A DNA stretch of 64,000 nucleotides, from contig NZ_JAAAMK010000004.1 in NCBI RefSeq assembly GCF_024105665.1, forward strand, positions 186,001-250,000, read 5' to 3'. Each line of letters starts with the position of its first letter. Within the stretch, counting starts at the first letter, position 1. A model generated the notes under the pieces. The model had not been told where the DNA came from. It saw nothing but the letters and a program-made list of their open reading frames with translations, and did no database searches. A program made the translations under genes and the position numbers. Positions 30,846 to 39,011 of this stretch are shown one piece after another. This DNA is from Aliihoeflea aestuarii. Its GTDB lineage: Bacteria; Pseudomonadota; Alphaproteobacteria; Rhizobiales; Rhizobiaceae.

Positions 30846-32297
30846 TTACCGATCACTCACTCCTGCCTGCGCCAGGGCCCGACCAGCAGCCCGAAGGCCC
30901 CAATCGAGCAATTCCTCGGCGCGCTCGCGGTTGAGCGATTCGACATAACAGCGAAGTTCCGGGGCATTGCCTGACGCACGAAAGTGCACCACCGATCCGT
31001 CGTCGAGTATGAAACGTAGCCCGTCTGTATCGTCGGTCGCTGCAATCTCGCCAGCGTCCGCCATAACGCTTTTTGCGTAAGCGGAATCGTGTGCCAATCT
31101 GGTGAGGAAAGCCAGACTTCGCCTAGAGGAAACATCCTTCAGCCGATCGGCGAGCGCATGGCCGGCCCCAAGTCCATCGACCATATCCCTGAGCGCGCGG
31201 CCGCTCGAACGGATCGCGCTGAGCACGCACAGGATGGGCAGAACAGCATCGCGAGTGGGCAGGGCATGAAGCATTCCATTCGCGAGCTTAACGTCGCTCC
31301 CCAGCAGCGCACCGCCATTGGCCTCGAAACCCAAGACGTCTCCTCGGCCGCTCGCATAGGCTCGTTCCATTCCTTCGATCACGAACGGCGAACCCACTTT
31401 GGTACGGATCACTTCGTCAGCGACGTTGGATGTTTCCATCGCCGCCGAAGACGTAACCGGCGTCACTATGGTTCGAAGACCGAGGGTGGATGCAGTGAGC
31501 AAGCCGAGAAGATCGCCTCGCACTATCTCACCCATAGCGTCCGCAACGAGAGGACGATCCGCGTCGCCATCCGTGGACACAATCGCGTCGAAGCGGTTCG
31601 CACCCGCCCACTCGCGCAAGAGCGCGACGTCTTCGGGTCGATGCGCCTCGGTGTCTACAGGAATAAAGCTCTCCGAGCGCGCCAGCCGGACGGTATCTGC
31701 GCCGAGACTTTGCAAAAGTTCGACAAGCAGGTCTCGCGCGACCGAACTGTGCTGGTAGATGCCGACGGTCAAGCCAGCGAGCGCATCGGGGGAGAAAGCA
31801 TCGAGATATCGGCGCCGGTATGCGTCAAGCACCTGGGCGGAAACGTCACCAACTACCGCTTCACCTGCCGTGCCTTCGAGGCCGTTTTCGAAGAGAGCAC
31901 GAATTGCGACCTCGTCATCTTTGTTGATCTCGCTCGGCGCATAGAATTTCAGACCGTTGCGATCATCCGGAATGTGGCTTCCCGTCACCATGATCGCCGC
32001 CGATTTGCGGGCGAGAGCAGCCAGCGCCAGCGCGGGCGTCGGCAGCGCGCCACAATCTGCGACCTCCCATCCCATAGCGGCGGCGGCCGAAAGACAGTCG
32101 CTGGATATCTGCGGGCTGGAAGCCCTCAGGTCGCGTCCGACCAAAAGAAGCCGCGGGAAATCTGCCCGCCGCTCCAGATGCATGAGAAAAGCCTCGGTCC
32201 ATTGGCGGGTTGGCTGACCGACAAGGTCTACGACGAGCCCCCGAAGGCCGCTTGTACCGAACTTCAGGCTGCTATCCCCCGTCTCAGACTCTGGCAT
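30846..32297 (-). CDS. phosphomannomutase (alpha-D-phosphohexomutase family)
   Basis: A 483-residue phosphohexomutase, converting mannose-6-phosphate to mannose-1-phosphate for GDP-mannose. FGTSGLRGL at the N-terminus, the phosphoserine loop VTGSHIPDDRNGLKF, the metal loop STDGDADRPL, the sugar loop GFEANGGAL and the C-terminal phosphate loop RASGNAPELR are all present. The FEANGG loop and the adjacent manC favour phosphomannomutase (NoeK/ManB type) over phosphoglucomutase. Start ATG 32297 overlaps the manC 3' end by 14 bases, indicating one transcript. Confidence 0.85.
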   Translation of the reverse strand: MPESETGDSSLKFGTSGLRGLVVDLVGQPTRQWTEAFLMHLERRADFPRLLLVGRDLRASSPQISSDCLSAAAAMGWEVADCGALPTPALALAALARKSAAIMVTGSHIPDDRNGLKFYAPSEINKDDEVAIRALFENGLEGTAGEAVVGDVSAQVLDAYRRRYLDAFSPDALAGLTVGIYQHSSVARDLLVELLQSLGADTVRLARSESFIPVDTEAHRPEDVALLREWAGANRFDAIVSTDGDADRPLVADAMGEIVRGDLLGLLTASTLGLRTIVTPVTSSAAMETSNVADEVIRTKVGSPFVIEGMERAYASGRGDVLGFEANGGALLGSDVKLANGMLHALPTRDAVLPILCVLSAIRSSGRALRDMVDGLGAGHALADRLKDVSSRRSLAFLTRLAHDSAYAKSVMADAGEIAATDDTDGLRFILDDGSVVHFRASGNAPELRCYVESLNRERAEELLDWGLRAAGRALAQAGVSDR

Positions 32298-33714
32298 AGA
32301 TGTCCTCGATGCGCACAATATCGTCTTCGCCCGTATAAGAGCCGACTTGGACCTCAATGATCTTGAGATCGATCTTGCCGGGATTGCGCATTCGGTGCAC
32401 GCAGCCGATCGGCAAGTAAGCCGCTTCATTTTCATGGTAGTGCTTGACCACCCCGTCGATAGTCACCTCGGCGGTACCGTGTACCACAACCCAGTGCTCG
32501 GCACGATGATGGTGCTTCTGCAGCGAGAGTGTCCCACCCGGCCGAACGCAAATATGTTTGACCTGGAACCGGTCGCCAAGATCGACGCGCTGATACCAGC
32601 CCCAGGGACGATGAATGCGCAGATGTTGCGTCGCCTCGTCGCGCCCGTCGGCGACCAGACTGCTCACGAGATCTTTCACGCGTGGAGCTTCGTCTTTCGA
32701 CGCGACGAGAACTGCATCAAGCGTCGATACGACCATCACGTCTTCCAACCCGATCACGGTGGTGAGCGGGCCTTGTGAGAGAACTAGACTGTTTCGGGTG
32801 TTCAGCACCGAAACCGCTCCCTCCAGCACGTTGCCGTTATCGTCAGCGGTCTTAATGTCGTAAACCGAGTCCCAGGAGCCGACATCCGACCAAGAAAAGC
32901 TAGCCTTCACGACCCCGGCTCGCTGTGTTTTCTCCATGACCGCATAATCGATGGAAATCTTGGGGGACCGCTGAAAGGCTTCAGCATCCAGCCGCAAGAA
33001 ATCGAGATCATGCTTGGCGCATGCCACTGCCTCGCGAACCGCAAAAAGCACATCGGGCGCGTGCATCTCGAGTTCATCGATCATTGTGTCGACGGCGAAA
33101 AGGAAGTTGCCGGAGTTCCACAAAAAGCCGCTTTCCAGATAGGTATTCGCGCGGGCCTTATCCGGTTTCTCCACGAAACCTTTCAACACGAAAGCTGCAT
33201 CGAAGGGCAGCGGCTCGCCAATATCGATATAGCCATAGGCTGTCGACGGATGCGTCGGCTCAATGCCGAGCGTCATGATGCGACCACTGCCTGCCGCGAC
33301 CGCCGCCTTCATGCAATCGCTGACAAAGGATTGATCATCCTGGATGAAGTGGTCGGCCGCCATCACGAGGCAAATTGCCTCTGGATCACGCTGTGCAGCA
33401 TAAAGGGCGCCAGCGGCCACGGCAGCCGCCGAGTCGCGCGGGGCGGGTTCGAGTAAAATTTCGCCCTCAACGCCCGCTGCCTGCATTTGCACGGCAGCCA
33501 GAAAACGGAAATCCTCTCCGGTCACGACGATTGGAGGTGCAAATTCGGGTCCACTGACGCGGCGCAGGGCCGTCTGAAAAGTCGAGAACCCTTCGTCAAG
33601 AATTTCAATAAACTGCTTTGGCATCGTGTTGCGTGAGACAGGCCACAATCTCGTGCCGGAACCGCCTGCCATAATGACGGGGATTATCAAACCGTGATCT
33701 TGCATGCTCTTCAT
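32284..33714 (-). CDS. manC: mannose-1-phosphate guanylyltransferase / mannose-6-phosphate isomerase
   Basis: A 476-residue bifunctional enzyme (ManC/NoeJ type). The nucleotidyltransferase domain opens with IPVIMAGGSGTRLWPVSR and includes VEKPDKARA. The C-terminal cupin isomerase domain (about 350-470) has RPWGWYQ, LQKHHHRAEHW and YLPIGCVHRMRNPG. It makes GDP-mannose from GTP and mannose-1-phosphate, and probably interconverts fructose-6- and mannose-6-phosphate. The second Met at 33705 is an alternative start. It is divergent from gmd. Confidence 0.92.
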   Translation of the reverse strand: MKSMQDHGLIIPVIMAGGSGTRLWPVSRNTMPKQFIEILDEGFSTFQTALRRVSGPEFAPPIVVTGEDFRFLAAVQMQAAGVEGEILLEPAPRDSAAAVAAGALYAAQRDPEAICLVMAADHFIQDDQSFVSDCMKAAVAAGSGRIMTLGIEPTHPSTAYGYIDIGEPLPFDAAFVLKGFVEKPDKARANTYLESGFLWNSGNFLFAVDTMIDELEMHAPDVLFAVREAVACAKHDLDFLRLDAEAFQRSPKISIDYAVMEKTQRAGVVKASFSWSDVGSWDSVYDIKTADDNGNVLEGAVSVLNTRNSLVLSQGPLTTVIGLEDVMVVSTLDAVLVASKDEAPRVKDLVSSLVADGRDEATQHLRIHRPWGWYQRVDLGDRFQVKHICVRPGGTLSLQKHHHRAEHWVVVHGTAEVTIDGVVKHYHENEAAYLPIGCVHRMRNPGKIDLKIIEVQVGSYTGEDDIVRIEDIYARV

Positions 33715-33978
33715 CGGCGGGTGTCTCCAGTGGTACTTGCGTACGCTCTCCTACGGCATTGCTGAACGAAACTCACTATCCTTTCGACGGTCACGCACAT
33801 ACGGCGTCTCCCGCCCCCTTCGTCCTCATGCGTCAAGCCCGCTGATTTCACCGGATTTCAAAATGATCGATATATTGATTGTTGAACGAACCAGGTGTAC
33901 GCGTGACCGCAAAATGCCCTATGCGGTGATTAGTCCGCTGACTTTCCCGCACGATCAACCTCCCTTTTGAAGAGTTTC

Positions 33979-35073
33979 ATGGTGGCAAAGAAAATAGCCT
34001 TAGTAACCGGTATCACCGGCCAGGATGGAGCATATCTTGCCGAATTGCTGCTTCAGAAAGGGTATGAGGTCCACGGCGTAAAGCGCCGGACATCTCTCTT
34101 CAATACGGCGCGGATCGATCATCTCTACCACGATCCGCATGAGAGAGGAGTCGACCTGACATTGCATCACGGTGATCTCACCGACTCGTCAAGTCTTCTG
34201 CGCATCATTCAATCCGTTCAGCCGGATGAGATATACAATCTCGGCGCACAGAGCCACGTCGCGGTGTCCTTTGAGGAGCCTGAATATACGGCTAACTCCG
34301 ACGCCATGGGCGCCCTGCGCATTCTCGAGGCAATCCGCATTCTTGGCTTGCAAAACAACACGCGCTTCTATCAGGCGTCGACGTCCGAACTCTATGGACT
34401 TGTTCAAGAAACCCCACAGAGAGAAACGACCCCCTTTTATCCCCGCTCTCCGTACGCAGTCGCCAAACTTTACGCTTATTGGATAACGGTGAACTACCGC
34501 GAATCCTACGGCATATATGCCTGCAACGGCATCTTATTTAATCACGAATCACCCTTGCGCGGCGAGACATTCGTAACACGCAAGATCACTCGGGCTTTAG
34601 CGCGTATCAAGCTTGGGATGCAGCATCAGTTGTTTCTCGGCAACCTGGATTCGCTGCGCGACTGGGGGCACGCGAAGGATTACGTCGAAATGCAATGGCT
34701 GATGCTCCAGCAGGAGACGCCCGAGGATTTCGTGATTGCGACTGGCAAGCAGTATTCGGTGCGCGAGTTCGTCACTCGTGCTGCTGCCGAGATCGGTATC
34801 GATGTTCGCTGGGAAGGTGAAGGCGAGGGCGAGAAGGGTTACGACCAAAAGACAGGTCGCTGCATCGTCGCCGTCGATCCGCGCTACTTCCGTCCGGCAG
34901 AGGTCGAAACGCTTCTTGGCGATGCATCCAAAGCTCGCGAAAAGCTTGGTTGGGAACCGAAAATCTCCTTCGAGAGCCTGGTGGCCGAGATGATGCGCGA
35001 AGACCTTCGGGGCGCCGAGCGCGAGGCATTGCTCAACCAGCACGGTCATATCTCTTTTGCTCCCAAAGAGTAG
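33979..35073 (+). CDS. gmd: GDP-mannose 4,6-dehydratase
   Basis: A 364-residue extended short-chain dehydratase giving GDP-4-keto-6-deoxymannose. The nucleotide motif [10 protein letters not shown], the catalytic STSELYG and [12 protein letters not shown] (YxxxK), and the tetramer region [19 protein letters not shown] are intact. I chose ATG 33979 with GAAGAG upstream over a TTG at 33967. The next gene starts 4 bases after the stop. Its product is the branch point to fucose, rhamnose or perosamine; the following aminotransferase indicates perosamine. Confidence 0.95.
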   Translation: MVAKKIALVTGITGQDGAYLAELLLQKGYEVHGVKRRTSLFNTARIDHLYHDPHERGVDLTLHHGDLTDSSSLLRIIQSVQPDEIYNLGAQSHVAVSFEEPEYTANSDAMGALRILEAIRILGLQNNTRFYQASTSELYGLVQETPQRETTPFYPRSPYAVAKLYAYWITVNYRESYGIYACNGILFNHESPLRGETFVTRKITRALARIKLGMQHQLFLGNLDSLRDWGHAKDYVEMQWLMLQQETPEDFVIATGKQYSVREFVTRAAAEIGIDVRWEGEGEGEKGYDQKTGRCIVAVDPRYFRPAEVETLLGDASKAREKLGWEPKISFESLVAEMMREDLRGAEREALLNQHGHISFAPKE

Positions 35074-35077
35074 CGAT

Positions 35078-36160
35078 ATGAGTATTCCCATCTATCGCCC
35101 TCACCTTGCGGGAAATCTCTCGCGCTACGTCGAGGAATGCATCTCGACCGGTTGGATCTCCTCCCGAGGCGACTTTATAGGGCGTTTCGAGGAAGCATTT
35201 GCGTCATATACCGGCGTCAAAGAGGCCACGAGCGTCTCCAACGGTACCGTGGCGATCCACTTGATCCTGGAAGCTCTCGGCATCGGGCCCGGCGACGAGG
35301 TAATTGTTCCGACCTTCACCTATATTGCGTCCGTGAATACCATTCTCCAAACGGGCGCGAAGCCGGTCTACGTCGATTCGCTCGAGGAGACTTTGCAAAT
35401 CGACCCCAACGCTGTCAGGGCCGCGATAGGACCGCGGACCAAGGCCGTGATGGCAGTTCATCTGTATGGCCACCCGTGCGATATGGATGCGATAGTCGCG
35501 ATCTGCGATGAGCACTCCCTTCTCCTCATAGAGGACTGCGCCGAAGCATTCGGCACCTTTTGGAAGGGGCGCCACGTTGGCAGCTTTGGCGACGGCGCGA
35601 CATTCAGCTTTTTTGGCAATAAAACCATCACGACCGGTGAAGGTGGTATGGTTCTGGCTCGTGATCCGAACATTTTGGCGAGATGCAGACACCTAAAAAG
35701 CCAGGGTGTTTCCCCCACCCGCGAATACTGGCATGACGTCCTCGCCTACAATTACCGAATGACGAACATTCAAGCTGCGATTGGTCTGTCGCAAATTGAA
35801 CTCGCAGACGAAATCCTAAGGAAAAAAAGGGAGCTGGCGAAGACATATCGCGAAAGCCTTTCCGGCTTGCCGCTTCGCACCCACGATTCCGTCGGAGAAG
35901 TCGTTCATTCCAATTGGATGTGTTCGGTGATCCTCGACAATGCCGAATATCGTGACGACCTGCGTCAAAAGCTGAAAGCCGAAGGCATCGATACCCGTCC
36001 ATTCTTCCCGCCTGCTCATAGAATGCCGCACAGCGCGGCCGAAGGCGATTTTCCGGTAGCGGATGGTCTTTCTGCGCGCGGCATCAATCTGCCCAGCTTC
36101 CCGGATATCACCGAGCGTGAAGTCCATTCTGTCTGCTCGACGATCCGTGAATTTTTCTGA
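35078..36160 (+). CDS. per: DegT/DnrJ aminotransferase, probable GDP-perosamine synthase
   Basis: A 360-residue PLP-dependent sugar aminotransferase. The substrate and cofactor region VSNGTVAIHL, the Asp of IEDCAEAFG and the Schiff-base Lys in FFGNKTITTGEGG are visible, as is YNYRMTNIQAAIG. Its position directly after gmd and close resemblance to RfbE/Per-type enzymes point to transamination of GDP-4-keto-6-deoxymannose with glutamate, giving GDP-perosamine. Other DegT enzymes act on UDP or dTDP sugars, so the specificity is an inference from context. Start ATG 35078 follows AAAGAG. Confidence 0.78.
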   Translation: MSIPIYRPHLAGNLSRYVEECISTGWISSRGDFIGRFEEAFASYTGVKEATSVSNGTVAIHLILEALGIGPGDEVIVPTFTYIASVNTILQTGAKPVYVDSLEETLQIDPNAVRAAIGPRTKAVMAVHLYGHPCDMDAIVAICDEHSLLLIEDCAEAFGTFWKGRHVGSFGDGATFSFFGNKTITTGEGGMVLARDPNILARCRHLKSQGVSPTREYWHDVLAYNYRMTNIQAAIGLSQIELADEILRKKRELAKTYRESLSGLPLRTHDSVGEVVHSNWMCSVILDNAEYRDDLRQKLKAEGIDTRPFFPPAHRMPHSAAEGDFPVADGLSARGINLPSFPDITEREVHSVCSTIREFF

Positions 36161-36192
36161 AACGAGCCCGGCAACCAAAATCCGGAAGTCCT

Positions 36193-36975
36193 ATGAACCA
36201 ATATCTGAGCGACGTCTGGAAGGTGCGCTATTTCTGGTGGCACCTCTCCATGTCCGATCTGCGCTCGCGTTTTCGACGCTCTTATTTCGGCATGCTCTGG
36301 GCTGTTATGCAGCCGCTGGGGCTGACCGTCCTGATATCGTTGGTATTTTCGCGCCTGTTCAATCAACCCATCGCGGAGTATGCGCCATACATTCTCTCCG
36401 GCATCATCGTGTGGGAGTACATCACCGCAACCACGGTGGGAGGCGCGCTCGCATTCGTCCAGGCGGATGCGTACATTAAGCAGACGCGCCATCCTTTGGC
36501 GATCTACACATTACGCAACGTGGTAACCGGCCTCATCGTGATGTCGGTGGCCAGCCTCGCGCTCGTCGCATGGGTCGTGCTCTTTTTCCCAGGCAACATC
36601 GGATGGAGCTGGCTGGCGGCGCCCACCATCTTTCCTCTCATCGCAATGATCGCCTGGCCCCTGGCGACGATTATGGCGTATATTGGCGTACGCTTTCGCG
36701 ATTTGCCAAACGCGCTTGCCCTGATCCTCCAGGCTGCCTGGTTTGTCTCGCCCGTTTATTTCATGGACACGATGTTCCGTAATGGCGGGCTCGGTTTTCT
36801 TCTGGACTATAACCCCATATACCATCTTCTCCAGATTGTTCGCGCACCCGTGCTACAAGGGGAATGGCCGACGGCCACGAATTACGCATGGTGCCTGGCG
36901 ACGGCGGCGGCTCTCGCTATGGTCGCGGCATTGCTGGGAAAGCGATCAGAGAAAAATGTGATCTTCTACCTATGA
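36193..36975 (+). CDS. wzm: O-polysaccharide ABC transporter permease (Wzm)
   Basis: A 260-residue ABC-2 type permease with six predicted membrane helices. The N-terminal amphipathic SDLRSRFRRSYFGMLWA is typical of Wzm/KpsM family exporters. With the ATPase encoded next it would flip undecaprenyl-linked O-polysaccharide to the periplasm. The stop overlaps the wzt start in an ATGA. It lies 32 bases after the aminotransferase gene, suggesting one operon gmd-per-wzm-wzt. Confidence 0.88.
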   Translation: MNQYLSDVWKVRYFWWHLSMSDLRSRFRRSYFGMLWAVMQPLGLTVLISLVFSRLFNQPIAEYAPYILSGIIVWEYITATTVGGALAFVQADAYIKQTRHPLAIYTLRNVVTGLIVMSVASLALVAWVVLFFPGNIGWSWLAAPTIFPLIAMIAWPLATIMAYIGVRFRDLPNALALILQAAWFVSPVYFMDTMFRNGGLGFLLDYNPIYHLLQIVRAPVLQGEWPTATNYAWCLATAAALAMVAALLGKRSEKNVIFYL

Positions 36976-37727
36976 GCAAGACAGGCATCAGACTGGAGGA
37001 CGTCCACCTTCACTACTCGTCCATCGCCTTTAAGGAGCGATCCGTCAAATCGCTGCTCGGTTCACTGCTGCGCTCGAACCGGCCTCGTATGCGGGTCGAA
37101 GACATCCATGCGCTGAAGGGCGTTAGCGCCTCGATCGAGCAGGGCGAGCGCGTCGGATTGATCGGGCATAATGGCGCGGGCAAGAGCACCTTCCTGAAGA
37201 TGGTGGCCGGACTTTACCCTATTTCTGCAGGCAACAGCGAAATCCGTGGCACGGTGCGTGCGCTTTTCGATATCAGCCTCGGCTTCGAGCCCGATGCAAC
37301 GGGGCGCGAAAACATTCTCTACCGGGGCCTGTTGCTGGGGTTCACCCCGCGTCAGATGCGTTCCATCGAGGAGGAGATCGTCGATTTCGCCGATCTGGGC
37401 GATTTTATCGACTATCCGATAAAGACCTATTCGGCGGGCATGCAGGTACGGCTTGCCTTCGCGATCTCCACGTCCGTTGGTGGCGACATCCTGCTTCTCG
37501 ACGAAGTGATCGGGGCGGGCGACGCATCCTTCATAGCCAAAGCCAAGCGGCGCATAATGAAGCTGGTCGATGAGGCCGAGATCATGATGCTCGCAAGCCA
37601 CGATTTCTCTACCCTAAAATCCATTTGCACGCGTTCGCTCGTCTTCGATCATGGTCGCATCGTTTTTGACGGCCCGACAGACGAGGCAACCGACTATTAT
37701 CTGGAAACGATTGGACTTCCCGCGTGA
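36972..37727 (+). CDS. wzt: O-polysaccharide ABC transporter ATP-binding protein (Wzt, short type)
   Basis: A 251-residue ABC ATPase of the polysaccharide export class. Walker A is GHNGAGKST, the signature is the characteristic YSAGMQVRL, Walker B is ILLLDEVIGAGD and the H-loop is in LASHDF. It ends shortly after the ATPase domain and lacks the C-terminal carbohydrate-binding domain of E. coli O9a Wzt. Export would therefore not require recognition of a terminal cap, as in Brucella-like or Klebsiella O2a systems. It is translationally coupled to wzm. Confidence 0.9.
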   Translation: MSKTGIRLEDVHLHYSSIAFKERSVKSLLGSLLRSNRPRMRVEDIHALKGVSASIEQGERVGLIGHNGAGKSTFLKMVAGLYPISAGNSEIRGTVRALFDISLGFEPDATGRENILYRGLLLGFTPRQMRSIEEEIVDFADLGDFIDYPIKTYSAGMQVRLAFAISTSVGGDILLLDEVIGAGDASFIAKAKRRIMKLVDEAEIMMLASHDFSTLKSICTRSLVFDHGRIVFDGPTDEATDYYLETIGLPA

Positions 37728-37744
37728 ACGCCAGCATTTAAGGA

Positions 37745-37957
37745 ATGTTCGATCTGCACGGCTGACGCGCCATTGACGACAAGATCGAATGGCCCATCAG
37801 AATCGTACATGTCACACGGCGCGAATTGCGCGACGGGATCAACTGGGATGGCGTGGTTTACTGGCGCATTGGGCGCGGACCGGATGGCCGAACCGTGCTG
37901 ATATTGAAAACGGAGGGTGCCGTGTGGCCCCAGCGCTTTAAAGATGGATCCCGATGA
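37745..37957 (+). pseudogene. 70-codon frame interrupted by one in-frame UGA
   Basis: ATG at 37745, preceded by AAGGA, reads MFDLHG then TGA at 37763-37765. The same frame continues open for 63 more codons (including DGINWDGVVYWRIGRGPDG and TEGAVWPQRFKDGSR). It ends in a TGA that overlaps the next gene's start as ATGA. The continued open frame, ribosome site and overlap with the acyltransferase suggest a once-coding gene broken by a single stop, or the remaining end of a larger gene. I do not recognise the family. Confidence 0.4.
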
Positions 37958-38601
37958 GTGTCCGAGGACCGCTTCTCATCCTCGGCTTCGGCGGGCATGC
38001 CCGCAGTGTAGGCGACGTTGCACTGGCGGCGGGCTTCAAAAGGCTGCTTTTTATCGACGAACATGCGCGCGACGGAGAGGCATTCGAAGGTCATCGCGTC
38101 CTAAGCACCCTGCCGAAACCGGACGGCGATTATTGGCAGGCGTTCCCTGCGGCAGGGCAGAATTTCCGCCGCGAGCATCAATGCCAGGAAGCTCCCCATC
38201 CGCTTGCCACCCTCGTCGCGCCGAGCGCCACGATCGGCATCGGCGCGTCTGTCGGCGAGGGTACGCTCCTGGCAAGAAACAGCCATGTCGGCCCTCTGGC
38301 GCAGATCGGCAGAGGCGTGATCTTGAACACGGGCTGCGTTGTCGATCATGAATGTATGGTCGGTGACTTCTCGCACATCTCGGTGAACGCAACGGTCGCA
38401 GGCCGAGTGAAAATCGGCCGCCGGGTGATGCTGGGAGCGGGGGCGGTAGTGATCGACAATTTATCCATCTGCGACGATGTAGTCATCGGAGCGGGAGCGG
38501 TGGTTGTCGACGATATCACCATGGCCGGCACATATGTCGGCGTCCCCGCACGCCCGGTGGACCGGCGAAAGCCTCTAACCGACGATGCCGTTGACTTGTA
38601 A
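37954..38601 (+). CDS. NeuD/PglD-family sugar acyltransferase, probable perosamine N-acetyltransferase
   Basis: A 215-residue left-handed beta-helix acyltransferase. The N-terminal Rossmann-like part (LLILGFGGHARSVGDVALAAG) binds the nucleotide sugar. The C-terminal hexapeptide repeats begin near ATIGIGASVGEGT, with the likely catalytic His in VVDHEC and the acetyl-CoA loop region GAVVVDDI. The family includes NeuD, PglD and PerB. Next to gmd-per-wzm-wzt it is best explained as GDP-perosamine N-acetyltransferase; a formyl donor is unlikely for this fold. There is no operon break after wzt except the degenerate frame above. Confidence 0.75.
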   Translation: MSVRGPLLILGFGGHARSVGDVALAAGFKRLLFIDEHARDGEAFEGHRVLSTLPKPDGDYWQAFPAAGQNFRREHQCQEAPHPLATLVAPSATIGIGASVGEGTLLARNSHVGPLAQIGRGVILNTGCVVDHECMVGDFSHISVNATVAGRVKIGRRVMLGAGAVVIDNLSICDDVVIGAGAVVVDDITMAGTYVGVPARPVDRRKPLTDDAVDL

Positions 38602-38624
38602 TTTTCGCAGCTTGATGGCTTTTC

Positions 38625-38765
38625 CCTTGGACGACCGGCTGGTGCAGGCTCGTCCACGATTATGAAAAGCGTCTCAACGTGTCGGGAAGCGATGGTCCAC
38701 TTGTCGTGGCCAGCAACCTGCTTCGAAGAGAATGAGGAAGCGTCGTACCAGTGACTCGAAACGCG
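38625..38765 (+). pseudogene. transposase relic (IS5-like C-terminal fragment)
   Basis: A short frame reads GWCRLVHDYEKRLNVSG and, after a one-base shift, EAMVHLSWP. Together these match the C-terminal pattern of IS5-type transposases (GRxRRLxRDYExRxDVSEAMIxxAM). No start, catalytic motif or full element remains. It lies between the O-polysaccharide genes and the vgrG locus, mirroring the relic at 29.3 kb on the other side of the sugar genes. The fragment is only about 35 residues long. Confidence 0.45.
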
Positions 38766-39011
38766 TATTCTCAAATGGCTTCGAAGCAACCAATGCGGAC
38801 CTGTTCAAAATAACTAAAAACCGGATATCTTCGGCCATCCTGGATCACCGAATGATCTTCCAATCGACTGTCACGAATGTACCGTTTCTGAGTTATGCCA
38901 GGGATAGTCGGCTCCCAACCTTAAGGCGCAACAGTTTGATCAATGGCACTGTTGCAAGTTGCAGCCCAAATCCTTAACGTCGCGGCATGTCTTGGGAGAG
39001 AGGGCCCGCGC
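38766..39011. other. non-coding stretch before vgrG, with IS6-like terminal sequence
   Basis: No gene is convincing here; an 81-codon plus-strand frame has no family features. At 38945-38957 the sequence GGCACTGTTGCAA equals the outer end of IS6/IS26-type inverted repeats, and a 7-bp inverted repeat (GCAACAG at 38928, CTGTTGC at 38949) surrounds it. No IS6 transposase is visible, so this may be a solo end or chance. Confidence 0.3.

Noticed and set aside
31089-32360. 423-codon plus-strand open frame
   Set aside because: Antisense to phosphomannomutase, whose catalytic loops are all intact.
38732-38977. 81-codon plus-strand open frame before vgrG
   Set aside because: No ribosome site or family features; it overlaps the transposase relic and the IS6-like end.
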